Counted from the first letter of the stretch, positions 9,312-19,444 are shown. The stretch: 51,870 nucleotides of DNA from Candidatus Enterococcus murrayae (GCF_017315985.1 NZ_JAFLVR010000044.1:1-51870); one strand, 5' to 3'. The notes: generated from the letters alone by a model not told the origin. Numbers and translations are program-made.

Positions 9312-10412
9312 CTAAACGTTGAAACGGAACAACATTACATCGCCGTCTTGTACGATATAATCTTTTCCTTCTAATCTGACACGTCCAGCCTCTTTCGCCG
9401 CGTGCATACTGCCGTATTTATTTAAATCTTCAAAAGATACTGTCTCAGCACGAATAAAACCACGTTCAAAATCGGTGTGGATGATTCCGGCCGCTTGGGG
9501 AGCTTTCGTTCCTTTTCGGAATGTCCATGCACGAACTTCTTGTTCGCCCGCAGTAAAGTAAGTTGCTAATCCTAATAAATCATATGCCGTTCGAATAAGT
9601 TGATCTAGCCCAGATTCTTCAATCCCCATTGCTTCTAAAAATTCAGCTTTGTCTTCCTCTTCCAACTCTGCAATTTCTTCTTCCGCCTCAGCACAAACAA
9701 CAATTACTTCAGAATGTTCGCTAGCCGCAAAATTACGTACAGTCTGTACATATTCATTATCAGATGGACTAGCAACTGTATCTTCATCAACATTTGCTAC
9801 ATAAAGAACTGGTTTACTCGTTAACAAGAATAAGCCTTTTACGATTTTTTGTTCTTCTTCCGTAAATTCGATTGTTCTGGCAGAATATCCTTCTTCTAAA
9901 ACAGGTTTCAATTTATCCAATACAGCTAATTCTGCTACTGCGGTCTTTTCTTTTGTTTTCGCGACTTTTGCTACACGAGCATAACGTTTATTAATCGAAT
10001 CAAGGTCAGCTAATACTAATTCCAAATTAATTGTTTCTATATCCTCTAATGGATCGACCCTGCCCTCAACATGGGTGATATTTTCGTTGTCAAAACATCG
10101 TACCACATGACAAATCGCATCAACTTGGCGAATATGGCTTAAAAATTGATTTCCTAAACCTTCCCCCTTACTAGCTCCTTTTACAATACCAGCAATATCA
10201 GTAAATTCAAAAGTTGTCGGGACCGTTTTTTTCGGGTGAACCAACTCAGTTAGACGTTCTAAACGCCAATCAGGTACCTCTACCATTCCAACATTTGGAT
10301 CAATTGTCGCAAAAGGATAGTTAGCAGCCTCTGCACCTGCTTTAGTAATTGCATTAAATAATGTAGATTTACCAACATTGGGCAATCCTACGATTCCGGC
10401 TGTTAAGGCCAT
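9312..10412 (-). CDS. ychF: Ribosome-associated ATPase/GTPase YchF
   Basis: A 366-residue Obg-family P-loop protein. G1 motif GLPNVGKSTLFNAIT is at 8-22, a DIAGIVKGASKGEGLGNQFL stretch carries G3, and a C-terminal TGS domain covers about 280-366. YchF binds ribosomes, hydrolyses ATP rather than GTP, and influences stress responses. Length is normal. A leftward operon with DUF951 and parAB upstream is likely: the gap to the DUF951 gene is only 30 bases. Confidence 0.95.
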   Translation of the reverse strand: MALTAGIVGLPNVGKSTLFNAITKAGAEAANYPFATIDPNVGMVEVPDWRLERLTELVHPKKTVPTTFEFTDIAGIVKGASKGEGLGNQFLSHIRQVDAICHVVRCFDNENITHVEGRVDPLEDIETINLELVLADLDSINKRYARVAKVAKTKEKTAVAELAVLDKLKPVLEEGYSARTIEFTEEEQKIVKGLFLLTSKPVLYVANVDEDTVASPSDNEYVQTVRNFAASEHSEVIVVCAEAEEEIAELEEEDKAEFLEAMGIEESGLDQLIRTAYDLLGLATYFTAGEQEVRAWTFRKGTKAPQAAGIIHTDFERGFIRAETVSFEDLNKYGSMHAAKEAGRVRLEGKDYIVQDGDVMLFRFNV

Positions 10413-10442
10413 GGTTTACTTCACTCTTTCTCTACTAAGGAA

Positions 10443-10640
10443 TTATTCTTGAGTTGAAATGCTTTTCTTCTCAAGGATTTTTTTCATTTTTTTTTCAAAG
10501 TCACGGCGTGTCATCATAACAATATGTCCACAGTTGACACATTTTATTTTGATATCCGCCCCCATACGAATGATCTCCCAGCGATTAGTCTGGCAGGCAT
10601 GCGGTTTCTTCATCTCAACGATATCACCTAAATCATACAT
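10443..10640 (-). CDS. DUF951 small protein
   Basis: A 65-residue protein beginning MYDLGDIVEMKKPHAC. A GGAGG stands 9 bases before this ATG, so it is preferred over an upstream in-frame ATG at 10667. The motif CVNCGHIVMMTRRDFEKK and an earlier Cys in HACQTNRW could form a small metal or nucleic-acid binding site. DUF951 genes sit between parB and ychF across firmicutes. No function is known. Confidence 0.85.
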   Translation of the reverse strand: MYDLGDIVEMKKPHACQTNRWEIIRMGADIKIKCVNCGHIVMMTRRDFEKKMKKILEKKSISTQE

Positions 10641-10687
10641 CTGGCAAACCTCCATGTTCGTATTCATCGTTTTTAAGGATTAACCAT

Positions 10688-11578
10688 TTACGACTCATCA
10701 AAATGTATATTTAAAATATCTAAAATGCGAGTAAGGTCCGATGGTGATAGATACTCAATCGAAATCTTTCCTTTACCATCTTTTTCAACAATCTCGACAC
10801 CTGTTCCGAATTTATCCATCAAGCGATCTTCGCTTTCTCGTAAATAATAAGGTTTTTCCTTGGTCAAACGCGGACCGTTTTTCTTATCCTTTGCTTTACC
10901 TTCATTGTATTCATTAACAATCTGTTCTAATTGACGAACCGTCAAGCTCTCTTTTACCGCACGATTTGCTAATTTCAAGATCTGATCTTTTTTCTTTAAA
11001 CCTAACAAAGTACGTGCTTGTCCCATTGACAAACGCTCATCCTGCACCATTTCCTTAACTAATTTAGGTAATGTCAACAAACGTAAATAATTAGCGATAT
11101 AAGGACGACTTTTGCCTAAACGATTGGCTACATCAGCTTGTGTTAGCTTTAAGTTTTTCATCAACATCTCATAAGCTTCGGCTTCTTCCAATGGATTCAA
11201 ATCTTCTCGTTGTAAGTTTTCCAATACTGCAATTTGCATCATGGCTTCCTCGTCGAATTCACGAATGATTGCAGGAATTGTCTCTTTGCCTGCCAATTTG
11301 GAGGCACGGAAACGACGTTCACCGGCAATTAACTCATAACCTTTGACGGCGGATTTTCTTACAATAATCGGTTGAAAAACCCCAGATTGTTCGATGGAAT
11401 TAGCTAACTCCTGTAAAGTTGTCTCATCAAATGATTTCCGTGGTTGATAAGGGTTGGGGCGTAGATCGCTTAATGGAATCTCGACTACTTGATCCTTCTT
11501 CATATCAACTTCTTCAATCTCAGAAAGATCTTGAAATAAGGCATCGATTCCACGGCCTAATCCTTTATTTTTGCTCAC
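10688..11578 (-). CDS. parB: Chromosome partitioning protein ParB/Spo0J
   Basis: A 296-residue CTP-dependent DNA clamp that loads at parS. The N-terminal ParB/Srx domain contains the CTP-binding GERRFRASKLAG and the ENLQREDLNPLEEA signature at about 95-135. A helix-turn-helix follows (TQADVANRLGKSRPYIANYLRLL), and a C-terminal dimer domain ends the protein. It overlaps parA by 14 bases. Three exact parS sites lie in this window, one of them 1.7 kb away. Confidence 0.96.
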   Translation of the reverse strand: MSKNKGLGRGIDALFQDLSEIEEVDMKKDQVVEIPLSDLRPNPYQPRKSFDETTLQELANSIEQSGVFQPIIVRKSAVKGYELIAGERRFRASKLAGKETIPAIIREFDEEAMMQIAVLENLQREDLNPLEEAEAYEMLMKNLKLTQADVANRLGKSRPYIANYLRLLTLPKLVKEMVQDERLSMGQARTLLGLKKKDQILKLANRAVKESLTVRQLEQIVNEYNEGKAKDKKNGPRLTKEKPYYLRESEDRLMDKFGTGVEIVEKDGKGKISIEYLSPSDLTRILDILNIHFDES

Positions 11579-12332
11579 GAACTAACACTTCCTTTGCTAG
11601 AGCTTGATAAACTTCAGCGCCTTTTGAACGTGGATCATAATCAATGATTGGTTTTCCGTGACTAGGTGCTTCAGATAAACGGACATTTCTCGGAATAATC
11701 GTGTCATAGACCTTCTCTTGAAAATAACGACGAACCTCTTCTACCACTTCGGCACCAAGATTTGTGCGAGCATCATACATCGTTAATAATACACCTTCAA
11801 TCTCTAGACCAGGATTGAAATGTTTTTGTACTAAACGAACGGTGTTTAACAACTGACTCAATCCTTCCAATGCATAATATTCGCATTGAACTGGAATCAA
11901 AATCGCATCACTAGCTGTGAATGCGTTAATTGTCAAGTGCCCTAATGATGGCGGGCAGTCCACCAAAATGAAGTCGTAATCATCACTGACCTCTGCCAAA
12001 GCACTTTTTAATCGTGATTCTCGAGCCATCATAGATGTTAATTCAATTTCCGCACCCGCTAATTGTAAAGTAGCTGGAACGATTGATAAATTTTCCCGTG
12101 AAGTTTTAATAATTGTCTCTTTGATTGGAACCTCGTTGACTAGAACATCGTAAATGTCTTGCTTCACATCAGGTTTACGCACGCCTAAACCGCTTGTGGC
12201 ATTCCCCTGTGCATCGCTATCAATCAACAAGACTTTCTTACCATCATACGCTAAGCACGCACCCAAATTAACAGTCGTAGTCGTTTTACCGACACCACCT
12301 TTTTGGTTTGCAACAGATATGATCCGTGCCAT
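11565..12332 (-). CDS. parA: Chromosome partitioning ATPase ParA/Soj
   Basis: A 255-residue deviant Walker A ATPase (KGGVGKTTTTVNLG at 11-24, with LLIDSDAQGNATSG and the Walker B region DFILVDCPPSLG). It partners ParB in origin segregation and, in Bacillus, modulates DnaA. Length is standard. It is followed by an overlapping parB and preceded by rsmG, with 70 bases between. No noc gene is found between parA and rsmG, unlike in Bacillus. Confidence 0.96.
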   Translation of the reverse strand: MARIISVANQKGGVGKTTTTVNLGACLAYDGKKVLLIDSDAQGNATSGLGVRKPDVKQDIYDVLVNEVPIKETIIKTSRENLSIVPATLQLAGAEIELTSMMARESRLKSALAEVSDDYDFILVDCPPSLGHLTINAFTASDAILIPVQCEYYALEGLSQLLNTVRLVQKHFNPGLEIEGVLLTMYDARTNLGAEVVEEVRRYFQEKVYDTIIPRNVRLSEAPSHGKPIIDYDPRSKGAEVYQALAKEVLVREQK

Positions 12333-12402
12333 CTAATTTCCTCCTAGTTTCTACTAAAAAATTTATTTTTCTAAGGAAAAATAAGTTGTTATACTCATTT
12401 AA

Positions 12403-13116
12403 TTATTTTAAAGGTTGCTTATTTGGTAAACCCGGTTTGCGTGGATATTTTTTGGGGGTCTCTTTCTTTTTTTGCACTGTAATGATATGGCGTATATCGC
12501 CATTTGGTAATGAAACATCCTCAGCATCAATCAGCTTACCACCTAATAAAGCAATCGCTTGTTTTGCTTCAGCTAACTCTTCTTCACTTTTGGCTGCTTT
12601 TAAAGAAAAGAAATAACCGTTCTTTTTAACCAATGGTAAACAAAGTTCTGCCAAAACATTCAACCGAGCTACAGCACGGGCGGTCACAAAATCGAATGAC
12701 TCACGAAATTCAGAATTTTGCCCAAAGCTTTCCGCTCTATCATGATAAAGATGAACACCATCCAACTGTAAATCATTTACCAATGTTGTTAAAAAATTAA
12801 TTCGTTTATTTAATGAATCTACAATTGTCACTTCTAATTCTGGAAAAACGATCTTTAATGGTAAGCTAGGAAAACCAGCACCTGATCCTACATCACATAG
12901 CTTCCCCTTTGATTTAAATGTAGTTGAAAAGGCTAAGGTAATAGAATCATAAAAATGCTTTAAATAGACATCCCTGTGCTCCGTGATCGCCGTGAGATTC
13001 ATCTTTTGATTCCAATCAACTAATAAGCGAAAATAAGTCGAGAATTGATCCATCTGTCTTGTTGATAGTTCGATTCCTTGTTTGCCTAATTCCATTTGAA
13101 ATTCTTCTGGTGTCAT
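12403..13116 (-). CDS. rsmG: 16S rRNA (guanine-527-N7)-methyltransferase RsmG
   Basis: A 237-residue SAM-dependent methyltransferase. The SAM site [20 protein letters not shown] at about 71-90, NFLTTL and TARAVA are the RsmG pattern. An AAAGGA lies 7 bases before the ATG at 13116, so this start is preferred over an in-frame ATG 15 bases upstream. The tail is lysine/proline rich. The gene leads the rsmG-parA-parB leftward unit, whose promoter is bracketed by parS half-sites. Confidence 0.94.
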   Translation of the reverse strand: MTPEEFQMELGKQGIELSTRQMDQFSTYFRLLVDWNQKMNLTAITEHRDVYLKHFYDSITLAFSTTFKSKGKLCDVGSGAGFPSLPLKIVFPELEVTIVDSLNKRINFLTTLVNDLQLDGVHLYHDRAESFGQNSEFRESFDFVTARAVARLNVLAELCLPLVKKNGYFFSLKAAKSEEELAEAKQAIALLGGKLIDAEDVSLPNGDIRHIITVQKKKETPKKYPRKPGLPNKQPLK

Positions 13117-13135
13117 AAGAAATCCTTTCATTTTC

Positions 13136-13217
13136 GTGAAACAGCAAAATGTTTCACAGACTATTCTCTACTTTAACGCATTATTGCTTTACATGCAATG
13201 GTTTACCTATGTTTCAC
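13136..13217 (-). promoter_or_regulatory. rsmG-parAB promoter bracketed by parS half-sites
   Basis: On the minus strand TTGCAT (13193-13198) and TAAAGT (13170-13175) are spaced by 17 bases. Just downstream of the expected start, GTGAAACA-N6-TGTTTCAC (13136-13157) presents two exact parS half-sites in outward order. A third exact half-site, TGTTTCAC (13210-13217), sits just upstream of the -35. Autoregulation by ParB is an inference. Confidence 0.55.
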
Positions 13218-13235
13218 ACAGAGATTAATAAAGCT

Positions 13236-14126
13236 TTAATCCCATTTTTTATTCGTATTTTCTAAACAAAAATCATAAAATTTTTTCAAAACCGGAATTT
13301 CTAAATTATTTTTCTTCACTGCTAAATAAATATTTCGATCCTCCAAGTCATCCATAATGGTCAGTTTCTTCACAGGGAAAGAGTTGATTGATGGTATATT
13401 AGGCATAATTGCTATTCCGTAATTTTGTCCAACAAAGCCTAAAATACTATGATCTTCTTCTAATTCACAGACAATATCCAAATCTATTTTTAAATTTTGG
13501 ACTTGTTGATCTAGGTATGGTCGTAGCCCACTTTGCTTACTGTAATAAACGTAAGGGTATTTAGTGGTATCTTTCAAAGAAATTTTGTCATATTTTGCCA
13601 AGGGATGCTCAGAAGGGACTACCACAACCATCTCTTCTTGTGTTAAAATTTGATAAATTAATTCAGAATCATTACTCACTTTTGAGCAAATCCCAATATC
13701 TATGCGATCATCAAGCAGCATTTGTATGATCTGATTGGAGTTTCCTTGTTGAAATTCAAAATTAATTTTTTGATACCCTTTCCGATGAAAGGATTGGGTC
13801 AATTTGGGTGCTAAATTTGCGCCCATCGTAAAAATGAATCCAAATTGAATTTCACCAGAATCAGGATCGATCATTTCTTGCAATTTTCGTTGACCTTTTT
13901 CGATCTCAGCCAGTGCCGGGGCGACATATCCATAAAAAATCCGTCCATGGCGGGTCAATTGGATATTTCGTCCTTTTTTTTCAAACAGAGTTACCCCAAT
14001 CTCTTGTTCTAACATTGTCATTGAATGACTAATATTAGGTTGGGAGGTATTTGATTCTTTGGCTGCTTGCGTCATGTGTTCTGTTTGAGCTAGTATTACA
14101 AAAAATTCTAATTGTCGCAAATTCAC
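13236..14126 (-). CDS. LysR-type regulator of the shikimate/quinate module
   Basis: A 296-residue LysR-type regulator. The N-terminal winged helix (LRQLEFFVILAQTEHMTQAAKESNTSQPNISHSMTMLE) and a substrate-binding domain from about residue 90 are present. The GTG at 14126 is chosen because GAGG precedes it and the protein then begins VNLRQLEFF, as usual for the family; the frame stays open upstream to 14201. It is divergent from the MFS transporter at 14275, and thus probably controls the transporter-ydiB-aroD genes in response to an aromatic hydroxy-acid. The effector is inferred. Confidence 0.82.
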   Translation of the reverse strand: MNLRQLEFFVILAQTEHMTQAAKESNTSQPNISHSMTMLEQEIGVTLFEKKGRNIQLTRHGRIFYGYVAPALAEIEKGQRKLQEMIDPDSGEIQFGFIFTMGANLAPKLTQSFHRKGYQKINFEFQQGNSNQIIQMLLDDRIDIGICSKVSNDSELIYQILTQEEMVVVVPSEHPLAKYDKISLKDTTKYPYVYYSKQSGLRPYLDQQVQNLKIDLDIVCELEEDHSILGFVGQNYGIAIMPNIPSINSFPVKKLTIMDDLEDRNIYLAVKKNNLEIPVLKKFYDFCLENTNKKWD

Positions 14127-14274
14127 TTCCTCACCCCGTTCACTAAAAATTATCTGCTTATTTGATAAATAGAGTTTATCAATTTTATTGATATAAATCA
14201 TTAGTTTTCATAATAAAATTGAGTTATTATGTGGGTGACTTCAAGTGAAATACATCACAATAAAGGAGTCTTTT

Positions 14275-15483
14275 ATGAAAAAAGAAAAATATCGCCTATT
14301 AATTACTAGTTTATATTTCAATTATATTTTCCAAGGAATGGCTGCTATTATTTTATCTCAGAATATGACGAACTTAAAAATTCAATGGCAAGCCACCACT
14401 GCTCAAGTTACATTGGTTATGAGTGCTATTGGACTAGGAAGAATTTTAAGTTTATATTTTTCCGGTTATTTCTCAGATAAGTTTGGACGAAAAAGGACAG
14501 TATTAATCGCTATTGCTTCTTATATTATCTTCTTTTGCGGAATGCTTTTGAGTCCGAATTATCAGTTAGCATTTTTTTTAGCGATGTTTGGTGGAGTTAG
14601 TAATGCTTTTCTAGATACTAGCACCTATCCGACATTGGTTGAAGCTTATCCTGATGAACGAGTAAATAGCTCACTTAGTGTTCTAAACAAAGCGTTTATC
14701 TCTCTTGGTCAGTTTCTACTTCCTTTTATTACACGTTATTTAATACAACACGATCTATTTTTTGGTTGGCCTTTTATTCTATGTGCTCTATGTTTATTTA
14801 TTAATATGTTTTATCTACTGTTTGCCCGATTTCCGAATTCTGCAACAATTATTAAAAAAGAGACAGAGATTACTACAGTTAATGCACCGCAAAATCGGGG
14901 GAAATTCAAAATAGATGGAATCGCTTTATTGATTTTTTCTTTTGTTTCCGTTTCGTTGTTCAATATTTTTATTTTATGGATTCCTCAATATACGGAAAGT
15001 ATGCAGATCGTTTCTCATGAAAATAGTTTAATTTTCGTCAGTCTTTATAGCACAGGTTCATTTATCTCAGTATTTTTTACTTCTGGTATAGTAAAAAGAG
15101 GAATCAACATACCTAAATTTATTAGTTTTTGTCTTTTAATATCAGGGATATCATTGCTTTTAATGCTACTCTATCCGAGCTTTTCAACTGTTATTATAGC
15201 AGCTATCTGTATCGGGATTTTTGCATCTGGTGGTATTTGGCAACTAGGTTTAGCTTTGATGTTGGAATTATTTCCTAAAAAGAAAGGGAAATATACCAGC
15301 TATTATTCACTAGCTACTTCTGTTTCTATTATGGTTACACCATATATTACCGGTATGCTTAGTGAACAAGGGATTACCTATGTTTTTTGGTTCGTCATTC
15401 TTTTGAATGTTATTGGTTTGATGGCTTCACTAGTCATCGTTCATCGCTATAATAAATTAGTAAAACGATTAGTCTTAAGCTAA
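14275..15483 (+). CDS. MFS transporter, YdiN/YdiM-like
   Basis: A 402-residue 12-TM major facilitator. AAAGGAG stands 7 bases before the ATG at 14275, so the in-frame ATG at 14245 is rejected. The signatures LSQNMTNL in TM1, GLGRILSLYFSGYFSDKFGR (motif A region) and FLDTSTYPTLVEAYPD resemble E. coli YdiN/YdiM, as I remember those proteins. In E. coli ydiN lies directly beside ydiB-aroD, which are the next two genes here. Uptake of shikimate, quinate or a related acid is the best inference. Confidence 0.75.
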   Translation: MKKEKYRLLITSLYFNYIFQGMAAIILSQNMTNLKIQWQATTAQVTLVMSAIGLGRILSLYFSGYFSDKFGRKRTVLIAIASYIIFFCGMLLSPNYQLAFFLAMFGGVSNAFLDTSTYPTLVEAYPDERVNSSLSVLNKAFISLGQFLLPFITRYLIQHDLFFGWPFILCALCLFINMFYLLFARFPNSATIIKKETEITTVNAPQNRGKFKIDGIALLIFSFVSVSLFNIFILWIPQYTESMQIVSHENSLIFVSLYSTGSFISVFFTSGIVKRGINIPKFISFCLLISGISLLLMLLYPSFSTVIIAAICIGIFASGGIWQLGLALMLELFPKKKGKYTSYYSLATSVSIMVTPYITGMLSEQGITYVFWFVILLNVIGLMASLVIVHRYNKLVKRLVLS

Positions 15484-15491
15484 TCGTTTTA
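15461..15491 (+). terminator. Terminator overlapping the end of the MFS gene
   Basis: An 11-base perfect inverted repeat (AAAACGATTAG/CTAATCGTTTT, 7-base loop) spans the stop codon and runs into a T-rich stretch. Transcription of the next two genes would need readthrough or its own promoter. Confidence 0.75.
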
Positions 15492-15654
15492 TTTATTCAC
15501 TTTATTGATTTCATCAATATAATGTATTAGTCTTCCAGCAAAATACATCCTAAAATAGAGATAAAACATTGTGATTTATTTCCTAAAAAAAGAGGGATAA
15601 AAAGGCTCCGTTTGAAAATCTTTGAACAAATAAATTTGAAAAGAGGAATATACC

Positions 15655-16533
15655 ATGACTGAAAGACTTACCGGACACACCTTATTAATTAGCTTGATTG
15701 CAACACCTATTCGCCACAGCATGTCTCCTACGATGCATAACGAAGCTTTTGCTAAGCTAGGACTTGATTACGCTTATTTGGCATTTGAAGTTGGTAATGA
15801 AGAATTAAAAGATACAATTCAAGGAATTCGCGCTTTAGGTATTCGTGGATCAAATGTTTCGATGCCAAATAAACAAGCAATCATTCCTTATTTAGATGAG
15901 GTATCTCCCGAAGCTACTCTGATTGGTGCAGTAAATACCGTTACTAATATTGATGGCAAAGGTCATCTCGTTGGATACAATACAGATGGAATAGGTGCAA
16001 TGGAGGCGTTAAAGGATGAGGGAATCGGAGTAAAAGACCAAATTATTACCTTAACAGGTGCTGGCGGTGCTGGCACAGCCATCGCCATCCAAGCAGCCTT
16101 TGACGGTGCTAAAGAATTACGAATTTTCAATATTGACGACACTGTCTTTTCCAACGCCAAAGAAACTGCCCGTAAAATCAATGAAAATACAGCTTGTCAA
16201 GCAACTGTTACAGATTTAGCTGATCAAAAGGCATTCAAAAAATCTATCTCAGAGAGTAATATTTACATTGATGCAACCGGTGTTGGTATGAAACCTTTGG
16301 AAGATATCAGTTTAATCAATGACTCGACCCTTATTCGGCCAGATTTGGTTGTATTTGATGTCGTTTATTCTCCTAGAGAAACTAAATTGCTGAAATTTGC
16401 TAAAAAACATGGGGCAAAAAAAGCTATTAATGGGCTCGGTATGATGCTTTATCAAGGTGCTGCTGCATTTAAACTATTTACTGGGGAAGATATGCCTGTT
16501 AGTTATATTAAAGAGCTTTTATTTAAAGTTTAG
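15655..16533 (+). CDS. Quinate/shikimate dehydrogenase, YdiB type
   Basis: A 292-residue NAD(P)-dependent dehydrogenase. Substrate domain: [14 protein letters not shown] (about 20-33), then NVSMPNK with catalytic Lys73, and GYNTDG with catalytic Asp111. Rossmann domain: TGAGGAGTA near 135. The phrases [19 protein letters not shown] and [10 protein letters not shown] match E. coli YdiB better than AroE, as I recall both. YdiB oxidises quinate as well as shikimate and can use NAD or NADP. The gene is followed after 10 bases by aroD and preceded by a YdiN-like transporter. It could still serve as a biosynthetic AroE; no other aro genes are in view. Confidence 0.85.
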   Translation: MTERLTGHTLLISLIATPIRHSMSPTMHNEAFAKLGLDYAYLAFEVGNEELKDTIQGIRALGIRGSNVSMPNKQAIIPYLDEVSPEATLIGAVNTVTNIDGKGHLVGYNTDGIGAMEALKDEGIGVKDQIITLTGAGGAGTAIAIQAAFDGAKELRIFNIDDTVFSNAKETARKINENTACQATVTDLADQKAFKKSISESNIYIDATGVGMKPLEDISLINDSTLIRPDLVVFDVVYSPRETKLLKFAKKHGAKKAINGLGMMLYQGAAAFKLFTGEDMPVSYIKELLFKV

Positions 16534-16543
16534 GGGGAATAAC

Positions 16544-17299
16544 ATGAAAACAGTAACTGTTGATCAAATTACAATTGGTGAAGGCCTGCCAAAAATTATC
16601 GTGCCTATGGTAGGTCAAACTAAAGAAGAGTTGGTGTCGGAAGCAAAAGCTATCCATGCATTAGATTGTGATCTAGTGGAGTGGCGAATAGATTTTTTTG
16701 AACACGTTCAGGACTCACAATCTGTTGCTGAACTTTCGCACAATCTAAAAGCTATTTTAGAAAAACCATTACTAATCACTTTCCGTACAAAAAAAGAAGG
16801 CGGCGTTTGTGAACTTTCAGACTGTGAGTATTTTAACCTTTATAAAGCCATCATAGTGGAAGGAAGCTTAGACTTATTGGACGTGGAATTATTCATGGCA
16901 GAGGATAAAGTGGCAGAAGTGATTGATCTAGCACATAAAAACAATATTAAAATTATTATGTGCAATCATGATTTTGATAAAACCCCAGAAAAAAATGAGA
17001 TCATTACTCGCCTAAGGACCATGCAAAATAAGGGTGCTGATATCTGCAAGATTGCAGTAATGCCGAAATCTTCTGCAGACGTATTAACATTATTAGAAGC
17101 AACACATGAAATGTATGAGTATTATGCCGATGTTCCTTTGATTACTATGTCAATGGGAGCACTAGGAATGGTTAGTCGTATCTCTGGTCAAGTTTTTGGT
17201 TCTGCAGCGACTTTCGGTTCCGCTGGAACAGCTTCGGCGCCGGGACAAGTTCCCGTTGCTGAATTACGTAAAATGTTAACAACGTTAAAACTAAACTAA
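16544..17299 (+). CDS. aroD: 3-dehydroquinate dehydratase, type I
   Basis: A 251-residue type I dehydroquinase (Schiff-base mechanism) converting 3-dehydroquinate to 3-dehydroshikimate. Catalytic residues are visible: Glu46 in VEWRID, His142 in CNHDFDKTPE and Lys169 in ICKIAVMPKS, each one position from the E. coli numbering. The ATG at 16544 follows AGGGGGA by 5 bases, whereas frames opening earlier overlap the dehydrogenase gene. With the YdiB-type enzyme it can channel quinate or dehydroquinate into shikimate metabolism. Confidence 0.93.
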   Translation: MKTVTVDQITIGEGLPKIIVPMVGQTKEELVSEAKAIHALDCDLVEWRIDFFEHVQDSQSVAELSHNLKAILEKPLLITFRTKKEGGVCELSDCEYFNLYKAIIVEGSLDLLDVELFMAEDKVAEVIDLAHKNNIKIIMCNHDFDKTPEKNEIITRLRTMQNKGADICKIAVMPKSSADVLTLLEATHEMYEYYADVPLITMSMGALGMVSRISGQVFGSAATFGSAGTASAPGQVPVAELRKMLTTLKLN

Positions 17300-17467
17300 A
17301 TGGGGTTCTAATAGAATCGCTGTTGTTTTCAAAACTGACACAAGCAAATGAATTTATATGGACAATATTTCTACAAATAGCCCAATTTTTACAGAGAAAT
17401 TGAGATTACTCTTTGAGAAACTTTAAATATAATAAAATAAAATCGATATTTTATTATCAGCCTCTAT
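17300..17467. other. Intergenic AT-rich stretch with an AT-only hairpin
   Basis: No gene is seen. A perfect 11-base inverted repeat made only of A and T (ATAATAAAATA/TATTTTATTAT, 17429-17457, 7-base loop) precedes the aroD/mnmG terminator. Its role is unknown. Confidence 0.45.
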
Positions 17468-17515
17468 AAAAAAGAGAGCAACCTTTAATGTCACAATAAG
17501 GGTTGCTCTCTTTTT
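17468..17515. terminator. Bidirectional terminator, aroD/mnmG
   Basis: Arms AAAAAGAGAGCAACC and GGTTGCTCTCTTTTT flank a 17-base loop between convergent aroD and mnmG. A and T runs on both sides allow termination in both directions. Confidence 0.88.
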
Positions 17516-17527
17516 AAGATTATTATA

Positions 17528-19429
17528 CTAAGCCGTTTCACTGTCTACCTTGGCTATCTTTCCTTGTTCGATATATACCATTAAAATACTGATATCTGCG
17601 GGATTCACACCACTAATGCGACTAGCCTGAGCAATTGTTTCTGGTTGAATCTTTTGTAGTTTTTGTTTGGCTTCTGTAGCTAGACCATTGATTGCTTCAT
17701 AGTCGATTCGCTTTGGAATACGTTTTTCTTCCATTCGTTTTAATTTTTCTACTTTCTCCATTGCCTTTTTTATATAGCCTTCATACTTAATTTGAATTTC
17801 TACTTGTTCCACTTCTTTTTCTGTCAATTCTTCATTGATAGGAATGAATTGCAACAATTCTTGATAAGATATCTCTGGTCGCTTTAAAAAGTCACTTGCT
17901 AAAACGCCATCCTTCAATTCTGCACTATTTTTAGCCCGCAGAAAGCTTTGAACTTCTTCATGTGGTTTTATACGAATCGTTTGCAAACGAGCCATTTCCG
18001 CTGCGATATGAGCCTTTTTGATCAAATAGGTTTGATAGTCTTCCTCTTCTACTAATCCAATCTTATATCCAATATCTGTCAAACGTAAATCCGCATTATC
18101 ATGACGTAATATCAAGCGATATTCTGCTCTTGATGTCAATAACCGATAAGGTTCATTAGTCCCTTTAGTCACCAAATCATCAATCATAACACCAATATAA
18201 CCATCACTACGTTTCATGATGAATGGTTCTTTGCCTTGAATCTTTAGCGCTGCATTGATTCCAGCCATCAAACCTTGTCCTGCCGCCTCTTCGTAACCGC
18301 TAGTTCCATTCGTTTGTCCAGCTGTATAAAGATTTTCAATGACTTTTGTTTCAAGCGTAGGACGCAATTGATGAGGAGCCACCATATCGTATTCGATCGC
18401 ATAACCTGTTCGCATCATTTCAGCATTTTCCAAGCCTTCAATTGAATGCAAAACATCATTTTGTACATCCTCTGGCAGCGATGTTGATAATCCCTGTACG
18501 TAGACTTCCTCTGTGTGTCGGCCTTCTGGTTCTAGGAACAATTGATGACGCTCTTTGTCAGCAAATCGTACGATTTTATCTTCAATCGACGGACAATAGC
18601 GTGCCCCTACTCCATCAACGATACCAGTGAACATCGGGGCCCGATGTAAATTATTTTGAATAATCTCGTGACTTTTTGGATTCGTATACGTTAACCAACA
18701 AGGAATTTGTTCTTTCAAGTACTGACTATCCGGTGTTTGATAGCTAAAATGATTTGCTTTTTCGTCACCAGGCTGAATTTCAGTTTTACTATAATCAATA
18801 GAACCTGACTTCACTCGCGGTGGTGTACCAGTTTTGAAACGATGGATTTCTAATCCTAGTTCTTGTAAATGATCAGCTAACTTGATTGACGGCTGTGAGT
18901 TATTAGGACCTGATGAATATTTTAGTTCACCGATAATAATCTCACCACGTAATGCTGTTCCAGCAGTGATAATCACTGCTTTAGCTGAATAAACAGCCCC
19001 TGTCGAGGTCACGACACCTTTACATATCCCCTCTTCAACAACTAACTGATCAACAACGCCTTGTTTCAGCGTTAAATTTTCTTCTCGTTCAATCGTATGT
19101 TTCATTTCTTCTGCGTAAGCATGTTTGTCTGCCTGCGCCCGTAAGGCTCTTACCGCAGGTCCCTTACCAGTATTAAGCATCCGCATTTGAATATATGTTT
19201 TATCAATATTTCGTCCCATTTCACCGCCAAGCGCATCAATTTCTCGCACAACAACGCCTTTAGCAGGCCCTCCAATAGACGGATTACATGGCATAAATGC
19301 CACCATGTCTAAATTAATTGTAATTAATAAAGTTTTTTGACCCATACGTGCTGTTGCTAAGGCTGCCTCAGAACCAGCATGCCCTGCCCCAACGACGATT
19401 ACATCATAACTTCCTGCTTGATATTCCAT
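17528..19429 (-). CDS. mnmG: tRNA uridine 5-carboxymethylaminomethyl modification enzyme MnmG
   Basis: A 633-residue FAD enzyme that with MnmE modifies the wobble uridine (position 34) of certain tRNAs. The dinucleotide-binding [17 protein letters not shown] is at about 15-31, with [10 protein letters not shown] and a cysteine in the CNPS loop. The C-terminal helical MnmE/tRNA-binding domain ([11 protein letters not shown]) is intact. It is 15 bases downstream of mnmE and thus in the same leftward operon. Confidence 0.97.
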   Translation of the reverse strand: MEYQAGSYDVIVVGAGHAGSEAALATARMGQKTLLITINLDMVAFMPCNPSIGGPAKGVVVREIDALGGEMGRNIDKTYIQMRMLNTGKGPAVRALRAQADKHAYAEEMKHTIEREENLTLKQGVVDQLVVEEGICKGVVTSTGAVYSAKAVIITAGTALRGEIIIGELKYSSGPNNSQPSIKLADHLQELGLEIHRFKTGTPPRVKSGSIDYSKTEIQPGDEKANHFSYQTPDSQYLKEQIPCWLTYTNPKSHEIIQNNLHRAPMFTGIVDGVGARYCPSIEDKIVRFADKERHQLFLEPEGRHTEEVYVQGLSTSLPEDVQNDVLHSIEGLENAEMMRTGYAIEYDMVAPHQLRPTLETKVIENLYTAGQTNGTSGYEEAAGQGLMAGINAALKIQGKEPFIMKRSDGYIGVMIDDLVTKGTNEPYRLLTSRAEYRLILRHDNADLRLTDIGYKIGLVEEEDYQTYLIKKAHIAAEMARLQTIRIKPHEEVQSFLRAKNSAELKDGVLASDFLKRPEISYQELLQFIPINEELTEKEVEQVEIQIKYEGYIKKAMEKVEKLKRMEEKRIPKRIDYEAINGLATEAKQKLQKIQPETIAQASRISGVNPADISILMVYIEQGKIAKVDSETA

Positions 19430-19444
19430 GTAGCAACTCCTTCT

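Noticed and set aside
12326-12616. 96-codon open frame antisense to rsmG
   Set aside because: No start signal and no family; rsmG on the other strand is complete.
17429-17457. AT-only inverted repeat as a terminator or mobile element end
   Set aside because: No GC in the stem, no T-run context of its own, and a clear terminator follows; kept only as part of an intergenic note.
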